64,000 bases of DNA, taken from the NCBI GenBank assembly GCA_949358305.1, contig OX442318.1:6930501-6994500 (forward strand), in the 5' to 3' direction. Positions 53,391-64,000 of this stretch are shown here, in pieces (position 1 is the first letter of the stretch; the number at the start of each line of letters is the position of its first letter). Origin of the DNA: Strigamia acuminata. Taxonomy: Eukaryota > Arthropoda > Chilopoda > Geophilomorpha > Linotaeniidae. The translations under genes were made by a program, and so were the position numbers. Below the pieces are notes generated by a model. It was not told the DNA's origin, ran no database searches, and saw only the letters and a list, made by a program, of their open reading frames with translations.

Positions 53391-54166
53391 CTAATCAATT
53401 ATCCGTTTGTGTATTTGGTTCATACGTTACCGAATAACGATAAACTTCCATCTGAAATATCAATATCCATCAAAATATTTGTGTACATTAAATTTGTCTT
53501 ACGTATTTTCACATAGTCATAAATGAAAGCTCCGCACGGTTGCTTCGCTGCAATGCATTCGATGTCGTTTTTTTTGTTTTTTTAATCTAAAATAAATTTA
53601 ATTCTAATCAAATTCAAATATCTAAATAATACTTTATATTTATTATATTTATACTGTATATAAGGTGTTTCATATAAATGTTTTATTTTCCTTTGTAATT
53701 AAAATAAAATCGCATAGTTTTATTTCCTTTACTTGCAAAACAAAACTAAGAAATTGTCCGTTTGTTCAAAATTCAAAATTTTATCACACGCATATAATCC
53801 ACTGTTTATTTCTTGCGGTATGCATAATTGGACAAAAAGTGCACGAAGGCCAAGAGGGTATCTATCGGTATCCCCTTTCTAGGTTAAAAAATTTAGAAAA
53901 TTTAAGGTACCCATTTTTATCTCTAGTTTTCATTATTCTTATCAGCCAACAAATTAATGTTTCAAAGTCAATCATCATATTTGGAGTTGAATTGACTGTG
54001 CATACCTAATAAATTAATTAGGAGTTCAATTACTTTGCACCTGCCAGAAGTCATTAAAAAATCAATTAAAAATTTTCTTGATAGACAAAAAAATTTAATG
54101 AATCAATTCACTTCAGCTAAGTTGAGTTGAACTCTTTGTACGTTGCAGAGAATTTAAATTGACATA

Positions 54167-55176
54167 ATGTCCTTTCCAAATGTTGCTGTTTTCGTCTTTT
54201 TTTACTTTTGCATGTCTTCTGCAATTAGACGAGAAGAGGACACTCCGGACACAACTTTTTATTCACGATTTTACGAATTTCTAGGCGAATGCCCCGCACT
54301 CCCAGATGCTGTTATGCCACGTACACAAAAATTGGTAAATTTTAATTTAACGTGGGATAATACGCTACCACTATAGTAATATTTCGGTTTCAATATTTAT
54401 TATAGACAGAAGGCAGGTGGTACGCCATTCTAACCGGCCTTCTACCATCTCAAGCACAAACTATGACATGTGATGTTTGGGATATGTTTTTTGACAAGCA
54501 AGGAATTCTTCGCATCTTTATATCACTTTATGAAAATGGGTATGAAAAAAAATGCTTACGTTGAACCAAACATTGACGCTTTTGATTTAAACATTTAAAC
54601 ATTTAAACATTTTTTAGTCAATTTAAAGCAAAAATAAAAACACTAACTCCTATAACGGGGCGTAATCATGTTTACACAGCTGTAATTGGTCCTATAGATG
54701 CAAAGTGTGAGAAAATTGTTTTCTCAATAGTCGGTAATTTCAAATTAAAAGAAGTTTTACTTTTCAGTTCGAGCAACATTTTACTACATGGATGACGAGT
54801 TCTTTGTGGCCGCCTTTATTGGTTGTAAAGAAAATGGGAATCATTACCGTAAGTTCAAAAAACTACTTTCCTTGGCTAATGTTTAGGAAATTCCAATTTA
54901 TTATGAAATTAATAATCTCTGCGTAATATTTGGTGGGGAAAATACTATTTTAAATTAAAAATAATGCATAAATCTAATTTTTAAAATTTGCTTTTATTTC
55001 TAGAAGCTATTGCAGTTGGCGTTCGTGATATAAATTTTGCTACCTCAAGATCTACCAAGATTAATGACACCGTTGATGATCTGCAAAGAGTAGCAGGAAT
55101 TAATCCTGATAAAACTAAAATAAATCACGTGGGTTGTCATTATCCACCCCTGCACTCAAATCCAACCAATGAATAA
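54167..55176 (+). CDS. Lipocalin-like secreted protein, unit 3 (214 aa)
   Basis: Exons 54167-54334, 54406-54539, 54618-54706, 54768-54848, 55004-55176; 215 codons, all phases agree. Signal peptide 'MSFPNVAVFVFFYFCMSSA'. The mature protein has CPALPDAV, GRWYAILTGL, TCDVWDMFF, GCKENGNHY and VGCHYPP; four cysteines would allow two disulfides, as in apolipoprotein D-type lipocalins. It is the reference intact copy with unit 4. An acceptor-like GTTGCAG 20 bp before the ATG suggests a 5' UTR intron. The family assignment rests on the GxW motif, exon structure and size; it could be another calycin. Confidence 0.75.
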
Positions 55177-55463
55177 CCAAAACGTAATAAATACACGATT
55201 TTTAAATTTTTAGATTTTTAGGTTTTTAGATTTTTAGGTGGAGGAACAATTCACAATTTTAGACTTTTATGTTTTCGTGTGCAAAAAATGTATGAGGTAC
55301 AAATGGCCTTGATGGTCTTTCAAATACCACATGTCAATAAAAAATCATTATAATATCAGTTGAATGTTAATACCACATGAATTCAAGGACAATCCAACTT
55401 GGTAAAAAAATTCAGTGTCTTTAAATTCAATCAAAACCTTCCGAATACAAAAGAAAAAAGAAA
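55177..55463. other. Shared lipocalin 3' flank, unit 3
   Basis: AATAAA follows the stop within about 15 bp; the rest corresponds to the HSL upstream region. No gene. Confidence 0.55.
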
Positions 55464-55709
55464 ATGGACACGGACACGGACGAAAACACAAGTCCAAGCC
55501 CGCTGTCGGCCGAGGGAGGAATTTCGTCTTCCCGCGCATCAATTTGCAATGTCCATCGTTCTTTCATAAGAAACAACATCGAGCATTTCAAATCGGACAC
55601 GGGCAGTTGTAGCCGCAGATTCCACGAAGCTTTCGTCAAACAATTTTTAATTTTTAATTTGTTTGTTTGTTGGAGGCGGCGTGAAAAATGGTTAGGGACA
55701 GAGGTCTAA
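55464..55709 (+). pseudogene. Truncated HSL exon 1, unit 3, still an open 81-codon ORF
   Basis: The ATG and about 58 codons of the HSL N-terminus are intact. After the 'EAFVKQ' breakpoint the frame continues 20-odd codons in unrelated sequence before a stop. It keeps the duplicated HSL promoter, so it may be transcribed. A short N-terminal HSL peptide without the catalytic domain would be made at most. Confidence 0.6.
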
Positions 55710-55899
55710 TTACATAGTAACGTTTACAGTTCGTTCGTTGGTTAAGTACCAAATTCGTTTGACAGTCGTGACATTACACGCCATATATAAAGAATCTCCG
55801 AATGTTCACTATTACTAAATTGCGAATTGAAATTGATCCATCGTAAAGAGTTCCAGACCAAGTGTTTAAAACTTCTCCGACACATTTCAAATTCTCATC

Positions 55900-56260
55900 G
55901 GTCGGTAAACGGCGTATTTATCTCAGTAGTCATTGCATTACGCATGCAATGTTATTTCACTGTTCTCGGTGTCTTTTCGACATTTGGTCAGCAAAAGTTG
56001 TTCGAAGTTCGCATTATAATTTTCGGTAATCTCCGACGATTTAGTGCAATTTTCGAGCAACTTCTGTTGACAAAATATCGAGAAGAATCCGAGAAAAGCG
56101 ATGCGACTTTGTCGTGCGTTTGATGAGTTTCTAACACTATTTGCTGTCCGAGGAGAATCTGAAATGTGTCGGAGAAATTTTGGAGCCGTTAAAGAGACAT
56201 TTCAAGTTGTAATCGACTATCCGTTTGTGTATTTGGTTCATATGTTCCATCTGAAATAAA
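55900..56260 (+). pseudogene. Decayed MIF4G fragment, unit 3
   Basis: 'FEQLLLTKYREESEKSDATL' and 'ENLKCVGEILE' blocks are present, with frameshifts between them. The flanking 56261-56900 is the AT-rich lipocalin upstream region; no gene seen. Confidence 0.65.
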
Positions 56261-56900
56261 AGCGGATGGGATCAGTATCAAAAGATTTGTGTACATTAAA
56301 TTTTTCTTACGTAATTTCACATCGTCATAAATGAAAGCTCCGCACGATTGCTTCACTGCAATGCATTTGATGTCGTTTTTTTTGTTTATTTAATCTAAAA
56401 TAAATTTAATTCTAATCAAATTCAAATATCTAAAAAATACTTTAAATTTATTATATTTATACTGTATATAAGGTGTTTCACTATTTCAATGTTTTATTTT
56501 CCTTTGTAATTAAAATAAAATCGCATAGTTTCATTTCCTTTACTTGCAAAATAAAACTAAGAAATTGTCTGTTTGTTCAAAATTCAAAATTTTATCACAC
56601 GCATATAATCCACTGCTTATTATTTCTTGCGATATGCATAATTGGACAAAAAGTGCACGAAGGCCAAGAGGGTGTCTATCCCCTTCCTAGGTTAAAAATT
56701 TTTGAAAATTTAATACCCATTTTTATCTCTAGTTTTCATTATTATTATCAGCCAACAAATTAATATTTCAAAGTCAATCATCATATTTGGAGTTGAATTG
56801 ACTGTGTGCATACCTAATAAATTAATTAGCAGTTCAATTACTTTGCACCTGCCAGTTGGGTTAAACTCTTTATACGTTGCAGAGAATTTAAATTGACATA

Positions 56901-57906
56901 ATGTCCTTTCCAAATGTTGCTGTTTTCGTCATTTTTTACTTTTGCATGTCTTCTGCAATTGGACGAGAAGACAACACTCCGGACACAACTTTTTATTCAC
57001 GATTTTACGAATTTCTAGGCGAATGCCCCGCACTCCCAGATGCTATTATGCCACGTACACAAAAATTGGTAAATTTTAAATTAACGTGGGATAATACGCT
57101 ACCACTTTAGTAATATTTCGGTTTCAATATTTATTATAGACAGAAGGCAGGTGGTACGCCATTCTAATCGGCCTTCTACCATCTCAAGCACAAACTATCA
57201 CCTGTGATGTTTGGGATATGTTTTTTGACAAGCAAGGAATTCCTCGCATCTTTAGATCACTTTATGAAAATGGGTATGACAAGAAATGCTTACGTTGATC
57301 CAAACATTGACGCTTTAGATTTAAACATTTAAACATTTTTTAGTCAATTTAAAGCAGAAATAAAAACACTAACTCCTATAACAGGGCGTAATCATGTTTA
57401 CACAGTTGATATTATTGGTCCTGTGGATGCAAAATGTGAGAAAATTATTTTCTCAGTATACGGTAATTTCATATTAAAAGAATTATTACTTTTTAGTTCG
57501 AGCAACATTTTACTACATGGATGACGAGTTCTTTGTGATCGCCTTTGTTGGTTGCAAAGAAAATGGGAATCATTACCGTAAGTTCAAAAAACTACTTTCC
57601 TTGGCTAATGTTTAGGAAATTCCAATTTATTATTAAATTAATAATCTCTGCGTAATATTTGGTGGGGAAAGGACTATTTTAAATTGAAAATAATGTATAA
57701 ATCTAATTTTAAAAAATTTGCTTTTATTTCTAGAAGCTATTGGAGTTGGCGTTCGTGATTTAAATATTGCTACCTCAAGATCTACCAAGATTAATGACAC
57801 TGTTAATGATCTGCAAAGAGTAGCAGGATTGAAACCTTTTGAAACTAAAATAAATCACGTGGGTTGTCATTATCCACCCCTACACTCAAATCCAACCAAT
57901 GAATAA
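56901..57906 (+). CDS. Lipocalin-like secreted protein, unit 4 (215 aa)
   Basis: Exons 56901-57068, 57140-57273, 57344-57435, 57497-57577, 57734-57906; 216 codons. Identical layout to unit 3, with one extra Ile codon in exon 3 ('DIIGPVD'). The signal peptide, GRWYAI motif and the four cysteines are intact. It is followed directly by the intact HSL gene, so it probably occupies the ancestral position. Confidence 0.75.
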
Positions 57907-58174
57907 CCAAAACGTAATAAATACCCGATTTTTAGAAATAATAACAGGTGGAGGGACCATTCACAATTTTAGAATTTTATGTTTTCGTGTGCAAAAAATG
58001 TATGAGGTACAAATGGCCTTGATGGTCTTTCAAATACCACATGTCAATAAAAAATCATTATAATATCAGTTGAATGTCAATACCACATGAATTCAAGGAC
58101 AATCCAACTTGGTAAAAAAAATTCAGTGTCTTAAAATTCAATCAAAATCTTCCGAATACAAAATAAAAAAGAAA
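57907..58174 (+). promoter_or_regulatory. Upstream region of the intact HSL gene
   Basis: 268 bp between the lipocalin stop and the HSL ATG, containing an AATAAA for the lipocalin (about 57916) and the HSL 5' UTR or promoter. The same block precedes each truncated HSL copy. Confidence 0.5.
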
Positions 58175-60712
58175 ATGGACACGGACGAACACACAAGTCC
58201 AAGCCCGCTGTTGGCCGAGGAAGGAATTTCGTCTGCCCGCGCATCAATTTTCAACGTCCTTCGTTCCCTCATCCGAAACAACATCGAGCATTTCAAATCG
58301 GACACGGGCAGCTGTAGCCGCAGATTCCACGAAGCTTTCGTCAAACTGCAGCAAAACCTGAACGAAACGGAACCGATCACCGAGAGTTTGCGGCGCATCG
58401 TGCACAAATTCGACTACGACGCGAAAACACCGGGCAACGGGTACCGAAGTTTCATCTCGGTCGTCGATTCGTGCGTGCTGCAATGCATCGGACTGTGCAG
58501 ATACATTTGTTTGAAGCGAAGTTCCTTTTTGTTTCGTACGGGAAATTATTGCAGCGAAGTCGAGGCCTATGCCGAGATGATGGGCTCGCTCAGAGTCCAT
58601 ATGGGTCACTTGGAAACGTTGTATTCGTGGAGCTTGAATGGCAATTTGTATCCTTTTGATAGACATTCAGCAGATGAGATGTTGGTGGTTGCCCTAAATG
58701 TCAATCAAGAGGTATTTTATGGCCGTTGTCTCGGTTTTCAGGTGATTTTTTCATGAAATTTGTTGATTTTTTTTAATTTGGGTTTTTGTTTATCTTTTTT
58801 GTTGTTGTTAGTTTTGCGATTCGATGAGGAAAGTTCTTGTAGCTTTATCAATACTGATGGCGTCGTTCAGCGACTTGTATTATAATAGTGGAGGTGGGAT
58901 ATTGGCACGCACCGCGTCGTTTCTGTTGAATTGTGGCCGGTACGCGCTGAGTCCCGAGGAACGAGCACGGAGAGTTATCGATGTCGCCAAGAGAGCATCG
59001 GTTGATTTCTGCAAGGCGTTTTGGTTCTTGCATGAAAGTAAAGTTAAGCAGGTTAGAAGATTAGTTTAATGAAATATTGCATTTTTTGTATAAAATTGTT
59101 AATTTTTCATACAAAATTTAGATATTATTTTAATAAAATACATTTTTTAAGCCAAAAAATGCATTTTTTTACACCGAAATTTCAATCATTTGTCTAAAAA
59201 CTAAACTAAACCCAAATTTTTTCGATCGTAGCAATTTTCCTCAATATTCTGCCCACAAGTCGAAGTAAACAAAGTATTCACAATCCTCCCGGAGCCAATG
59301 CAAGTCCCCAAATACGAAATCGACGAAATGGTAAACATCGAAATCCCAATGTCCCACGTCGGTGCATCGTCCATGTACGCACGTCTGTTATCAGCAGTTC
59401 GCAGAGATGGGCAGGTAAACACGAAATCCTTTTTTAAAAAAAAATCAATAAAAACTAAAACAAAACATTTAAATTGCCATCCGATTAACAGCCCATCGAG
59501 GTACACTCAAACCAACATTCAATTCCAGATTCCACTTTAAATTAACTAATTTCCACCAAATTTTCCAGTTAAACGAAGCCGAAAAGAAAGCCGGAACTCA
59601 TTTCCACATCGAACCCGCTTCCCCGAGTCTCATAATCCACCTCCATGGCGGCGGATTCATCGCGCAATCATCAAAATCGCACGAAGTATATCTGCGCGAT
59701 TGGGCGCGACAAGTAAACGTGCCCATTCTGAGCATCGATTATTCGCTGGCCCCTTTAGCGCCCTATCCACGCGCGCTCGAAGAAAGCGTGTATGTTTACG
59801 CTTGGGCTTTAAAGAATGTTTTCCGATTAGGTAATCGCCGAAATGGATACGAATGATTGCGAGATTGCGTAATTTGTTGTTATCGTCGATCAGGTACGAC
59901 GGGCGACAATATTATACTGATGGGCGATAGCGCGGGCGGGAATTTGATCTTTGGAATTGCGATGAAGACGATCGAGTTGGGGATACGGAAGCCGGATGGC
60001 ATTTTTGCTATGTATCCGCCGTTGAATTTGGATTTTGTGCCGTCGCCGTCGCAGCTTTTGTGTTTGATGGACCCGTTATTGCCGTTTGGTTTCGTGTTAC
60101 GTTGTCTGAAAGGTGAAGGATGAATTTATTGATGAAAAAAAAATTGAAACAAATTTTGATATTTATTCCAGCTTATGCGGAGGATAAAATCGGGACTGAA
60201 TCCGACTCCATTGAGGACGAAAAAAGGGTTTTGGATCAGTATCCGTACGGCGCGAAGGAGTTTAAGAAGTTTCAGGTGGCTAAAGATCCGTATTTGTCGC
60301 CGCTTCTGGCGTCTGATGAGGTGTTGAAGAAGATGCCCAAAATAAGTTTTTTGGTAAAAAGAAAATTTTAGTAAAATTTTAGATGAGATTTTGACGAATT
60401 TGACTAAATTCTTAAACAATCTTGGCGAATTTTGCTATAAATTCTGATGAAATTTTGGCGAATTTTATTTTCACCCTCTCTTATTTAGTTTTTAACTTGC
60501 AGTCTCTTTCACTGGACTCTTTTTTGGACGATTCCATCACGTTCTGCAAACGCTTGCGGTCCCTTGGCGCAACTCCCAACCTCATCATTTTGGATAAACT
60601 TCCGCACGGGTTTCTCAGCTTCTGTTCGCTCAGTCGTGACGCTTACGACGGCAGCAAAGTCTGTGTTCTGGAGTTGCAGCGAATGTTATTATTGGAGGTT
60701 GAATCTGATTAG
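58175..60712 (+). CDS. LIPE: Hormone-sensitive lipase, seven exons, 620 aa
   Basis: Exons 58175-58741, 58812-59051, 59232-59414, 59569-59830, 59894-60112, 60172-60353, 60503-60712; 621 codons with matching phases. Residues 1-330 are the HSL N-terminal helical domain ('YGRCLGFQ', '[11 protein letters not shown]'). The alpha/beta-hydrolase core follows, with oxyanion HGGG at 356-359, the GDSAGG nucleophile Ser430, Asp556 in 'LDSFLDDS' and His586 in 'LPHGF'. The long vertebrate regulatory insert between the nucleophile and the acid is nearly absent (about 50 residues), as in other invertebrate forms. It hydrolyses diacylglycerol and sterol esters in lipid mobilisation by family knowledge. All catalytic residues are present. 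Confidence 0.94.
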
Positions 60713-61268
60713 CAAAACTTCCAGTTTTCCATTTTCCATTCTGGTCGAAATTTGCAAATTCTCTTCGCTTCATCAACATTTTTCACATCCCCCCAAAAGT
60801 ACTGTACGCTTTACTGGATTTTTCCACCTTGTACACCTTTGCCGGACTTACCAAAAATTCGACTTGCCAAAGCATACTCGGAACAGAACTCTTTCGTACG
60901 TAAGGGACTTATTGTAAATCAAATGTGGGGCATTACTGGGCATTACAGAGTCCAGACTGGGTAGGAATCTCTGTTCTTTATTGAAACCAAAACTTCATTA
61001 AAGACATTAACTATAATTCCATTGCGGTGTGAATTAATTGCACATAAAACATTATTGTAGTCTTCTACAATATTAAATTTGTGGAGAGGAGGCTAAATTC
61101 ATGGGAAAAGGGGAGATAGAAGAAACTCCACAGACAAACACGTTCTGGGCTGTGCGTGCCATCGAAATAAAAAGCGTGCGCCGATATAAAATGACACAGT
61201 ATTAACAGTTAGTGATGTTTATTTCGTTTTACAAGAAAATGTTTTTTAAGTTTTTCAGGTTTTAAAAA
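60713..61268. other. 3' flank of HSL and convergent 3' end, no gene
   Basis: AT-rich with short open frames only. A repeated phrase 'AAAGACATTAAC.ATAA' near 61000 recurs near 62770 and 63220. Confidence 0.5.
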
Positions 61269-61274
61269 TTTATT
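61269..61274 (-). terminator. Poly(A) signal of the small secreted peptide gene
   Basis: AATAAA on the - strand, three bases after the stop codon. Confidence 0.6.
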
Positions 61275-61276
61275 GT

Positions 61277-61981
61277 TTAGCCGATGGCGTTCACGATTGT
61301 CGGCAAGAGGGAGGCCGCTAGGGCAGCAATTGCTCCAATAATTCTTGCTTCTGCCTTTGCGTCTGGCTGCACATCCCTGTAATGCAAAAGTGAAAATTAT
61401 CGATTTGTTATCTGAACACCATGTCATTAGTCCTAAACACTGCTTTTATTTGTTAGCTAACATCACGATCAACTCTTTTCATTCTTTTCTTGCCCCTGCC
61501 TCTCAAAACCATATCTAATTTTAATCAATTTTGCGCCTACATTTGAAAAACTTCACAGGTCCTGATTGACACATTTGAAAATCTCTCAAATATTTCTTAA
61601 ATATTACATTTTTTAAATATCGTCTTACTTGTGATCTCCCTTTTTCGGTCCAGCACCAGATTCATTTCTGGAATGCAAATAAAGTGAAAATTATTTGTTA
61701 TTTGAATGACAAACATAATAATAATAATAAGAGCAAATGACTTGTGATAACACAACCAACTCGATATTTTTCTTATTATCCCTTGACTCTCAAAACTAAT
61801 AACATTTTTGATCAAACGAAACAACTTCGCATTTCTTTCACACGTTAAGACTGGTTTACCGTAATACAACGTACGTTTGTCCACCATCCGATTGCGGTCC
61901 GACTGAAGCAGCTTCACATGTCAGTAAAAAACAGGCCAGGCAGACCGCGATGAATGCGAGTTTCAAACCGGTATTCTTCAT
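61277..61981 (-). CDS. Small secreted peptide precursor, antimicrobial-like (86 aa), three coding exons
   Basis: - strand exons 61981-61860 (ATG; donor GTAAAC), 61667-61629 (acceptor GCATTCCAG; donor GTAAGA) and 61376-61277 (acceptor GCATTACAG; stop TAA); 87 codons, phases 2 and 2 agree. The signal peptide 'LKLAFIAVCLACFLLTCEA' is followed by a polar propiece with 'GPKKGDHKD' and 'DAKAEAR', then a 22-residue Ala/Ile/Leu-rich stretch ('IIGAIAALAASLLPTIV') ending in a terminal Gly. A hydrophobic helix with a C-terminal Gly is the usual layout of an amidated helical host-defence peptide, but the helix is almost uncharged, so this is only a hypothesis. A non-coding first exon (about 62095-62043) with donor GTAAGC and acceptor TTACAG precedes it. 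Confidence 0.7.
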
Positions 61982-62116
61982 ATTCTGTAACAGAAAAAAT
62001 AAAGTAAAATAAAGTGAAACTAAATACGACTTTTGATGCTTACCAAAGTTTTTTCTACAGTTGCACAGATGATGAATCTTCAAAGTGGAGTTGTGAATGA
62101 CAACTTTTGACTCCTG

Positions 62117-62124
62117 TATTTATA
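62117..62124 (-). promoter_or_regulatory. TATA box of the small secreted peptide gene
   Basis: TATAAATA on the - strand, about 25-30 bp upstream of the inferred first exon start. Confidence 0.6.
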
Positions 62125-62279
62125 GTTTGATATTTTAATTGCTTAGCTGTGACTTATAAAATAAATAAAACGCAATTTCAATGAATCTTTAATGGTGGGT
62201 GAATAAAACTAATTAAGTGCACACAATTTATGGTTTTTGCAAACATTAAAGTTTCTTTGTAATTTAATAAAATTTCTAA

Positions 62280-62635
62280 TGAAAATTTATAAAAATTTTA
62301 TATAAATTTTATAAAATTTTTATATAAATTTAATAAAAATTTTATATAAATTTTATAAAAATTTTATATAAATTTTATAAAAATTTTATATAAATTTTAT
62401 AAAAATTTTATATAAATTTTATAAAAATTTTATATAAATTTTATAAAAATTTTATATAAATTTTATAAAAATTTTATATAAATTTTATAAAAATTTTATC
62501 ACAATTTGAGAAAAATTGTATCACAATTTGAGGAAAATTTTATCACAATTTGAGAAAAATTTTATCACAATTTGAGAAAAATTTTATCACAATTTGAGAA
62601 AAATTTTATCAGAATTTTCTAAGAATTTTATACAA
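62280..62635. repeat. 22-bp AT satellite, two subtypes
   Basis: About ten copies of 'AAAAATTTTATATAAATTTTAT' type (62285-62500), then five copies of a 'AAAATTTTATCACAATTTGAG' type (62500-62625). Confidence 0.85.
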
Positions 62636-63603
62636 AACTATAAAATAACCTCTTTTACGCTCGAAAAGCCTTTTATAAAAAAGAAACGCGTATGGTATTT
62701 TTCTTTCAAATAAATCTCTATATAAAATTTGTAAATAATTATCAAGTTTAGAGCAAAATTTTATTAAAGACATTAACCATGCAGCAGTAGTATAAATTCA
62801 AAAAGAATTTTATAAGTTTGTGTTGTTGTGGGTTCAAAATTGTGATTTTCGAGTTTTATTATAAAAGTGAGTTAGAAAGAGAACTTATAAAATAAATAAA
62901 GCGTTATTTCAATCAAGCTTTAATGATAGCAGAATAAATCTAATTAAGTGCGCACAATTTATGATTTTCGCAAACATGAAATTTTAATGCTCATTGCTTA
63001 AAATTTAAAATAAAAATTTATAAAATTTTATATAAAACGCCAAAATAACCTGTATTAATGTCGCAAGTCCTTATGTAAACAACAAATGCACATTGTATTT
63101 TTCATTCAAATTAATCTTGATTAAAATACCTTATAAGTGATACACATTCAAAATAGAAATTTTTAATATAAAATTTGTACGTCATTATGAAATTTAGACC
63201 AAAATTTCATTCAAAACATTAACCATAACCAGGGTGAGGCCCCTAACGTGACATTTCGAAATAAGAGCAAAACAAAACATTTGATTGAAAAATGATTCAG
63301 AGAAAAGTTGTTTGTTTTCAAAGGGCAATGTACTGTAAATTAAATATTATAAATAAAAATAATAAATGTTTGTTTTGTCTCATAAATCAAAGGAATAATT
63401 CAGCCCTTTGGTCAAACCAGGGATACCGACAAAAAATGGATAAAAATCATCAAAAAACATTAAAAACCGATTAAAAATATGTGAAAATCGTCAATTAAAA
63501 ATCGAATGTATGTTTCAAATTAGTAAATGCACATTCTGTTTCTGTTCAAACTTTTATCTCGTGTTGTTTATTTGCCGAGTCTTACAATTATTACATAAAC
63601 CAT
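62636..63603. other. AT-rich spacer with diverged duplications, no gene
   Basis: 62880-62990 is a diverged copy of 62150-62270 (shared 'CTAATTAAGTGC.CACAATTT'). 63030-63230 is a diverged copy of 62640-62790 and ends in 'ACATTAACCAT'. A 60-codon ORF at 63292 is not credited. Confidence 0.5.
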
Positions 63604-64000
63604 TTAACTGGGAAATTTTTTAATATCTCTTTTTGTTTCTGTTTCCTCCTCTTCCGCCCCTCCAGGTTTCTTATTCAAACTGTCGACGATTTCACACCAA
63701 TTTCCCTATTGACAAACACAAGACGCATTTTTTCAGACTGATCATAACTCTTGGTGGATGACACGGAAGGAAATAAAAATCGACTTTCAACAAAAAGAAT
63801 TTCAGGAAAGAAAATAACAAATTATTGAAAACCAAGCAATAATAAACAAATACGTCACTCATTACATAAACTCTAAATCTATAAGATCCAAAGCTTTGCA
63901 CGTGCACGTCATATTTATCGTGACAACTAGGAATTGCATCTGTAATTTCTGCAGCATCAGATAAAACAAACCTTGTCAAAGTAAGTGAATCGAACAACAC
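63604..64000 (-). CDS. 3' end of an unidentified gene (5' part beyond window)
   Basis: - strand. The penultimate exon covers 64000-63866 at least (45 codons, open to the window edge; donor GTAATG) and the last exon 63705-63604 (acceptor GTCAATAG, 33 codons, stop TAA). Both are in phase 0. Visible segments: 'LTLTRFVLSDAAEITDAIPS', 'FGSYRFRVY' joined to 'GNWCEIVDSL', and a Glu/Lys-rich tail. I do not recognise the family. Codon-like composition and precise splice phases support a real gene. Confidence 0.55.

Larger units (their letters stand above)
48060..58110 (+). repeat. Tandem array of composite units (lipocalin, HSL fragment, MIF4G fragment)
   Basis: Equivalent points of four units (lipocalin exon 2 at 48612, 51608, 54406 and 57140) are 2996, 2798 and 2734 bp apart. 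Each of the first three units runs lipocalin, then 'AATAAATACACGATTTTTAG' downstream, then a truncated HSL exon 1, then a shared block with a decayed MIF4G fragment, then the next lipocalin. In the fourth, the HSL exon continues intact. The array therefore arose by repeated duplication between a point inside HSL exon 1 and a point upstream of the lipocalin. Confidence 0.85.

Overview
This is animal nuclear DNA, most likely from an arthropod. Coding exons are split by many short GT-AG introns inside AT-rich, satellite-rich introns. The genes are metazoan: BRPF/peregrin, SNIP1, BLOC1S3, hormone-sensitive lipase, a lipocalin array, and a PNT-domain-only protein that resembles the insect Edl/Mae regulators. 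I cannot name the species. All exon boundaries were worked out by hand from splice consensus and reading-frame closure.

Left part (1-19 kb): four tandem MIF4G-domain paralogues on the + strand. A complete, apparently young Ty3/gypsy-type retrotransposon (1480-13816) sits about 105 bp upstream of the second paralogue. It has two 959-bp LTRs with no difference I could see, a 4-bp target duplication, a proline-tRNA-like primer site, a long Gag, a textbook -1 frameshift signal, Pol, and an extra three-exon ORF of unknown function. The same target site is present but empty upstream of the third paralogue. The fourth paralogue gained a second exon with 40-residue repeats and an RS-rich tail.

Middle (19-34 kb): mostly non-coding, with several tandem repeat arrays. 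On the - strand lie a two-exon PNT/SAM gene (edl/mae-like), a retropepsin-like ORF whose catalytic Asp has become Val, and a two-exon secreted WAP-like cysteine-rich protein. Duplicated fragments of a signal-peptide gene are also present.

34-48 kb: a 14-exon BRPF gene whose introns hold different short satellites and one mariner-type MITE. It is followed by a head-to-head pair, BLOC1S3 (- strand, with a 20-nt microexon) and SNIP1 (+ strand), about 207 bp apart.

48-61 kb: a tandem array of roughly 2.7-3.0 kb units. Each unit combines a lipocalin gene, a truncated first exon of hormone-sensitive lipase and a decayed MIF4G fragment. The array ends in the intact seven-exon hormone-sensitive lipase gene. 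Unit 1 also carries a solo LTR. Unit 2 carries a 108-bp MITE and has lost lipocalin exon 1.

61-64 kb: a three-exon gene for a small secreted peptide with a hydrophobic C-terminal helix ending in Gly (- strand, TATA box visible), then AT-rich repeats and the 3' end of an unidentified - strand gene that runs off the window.
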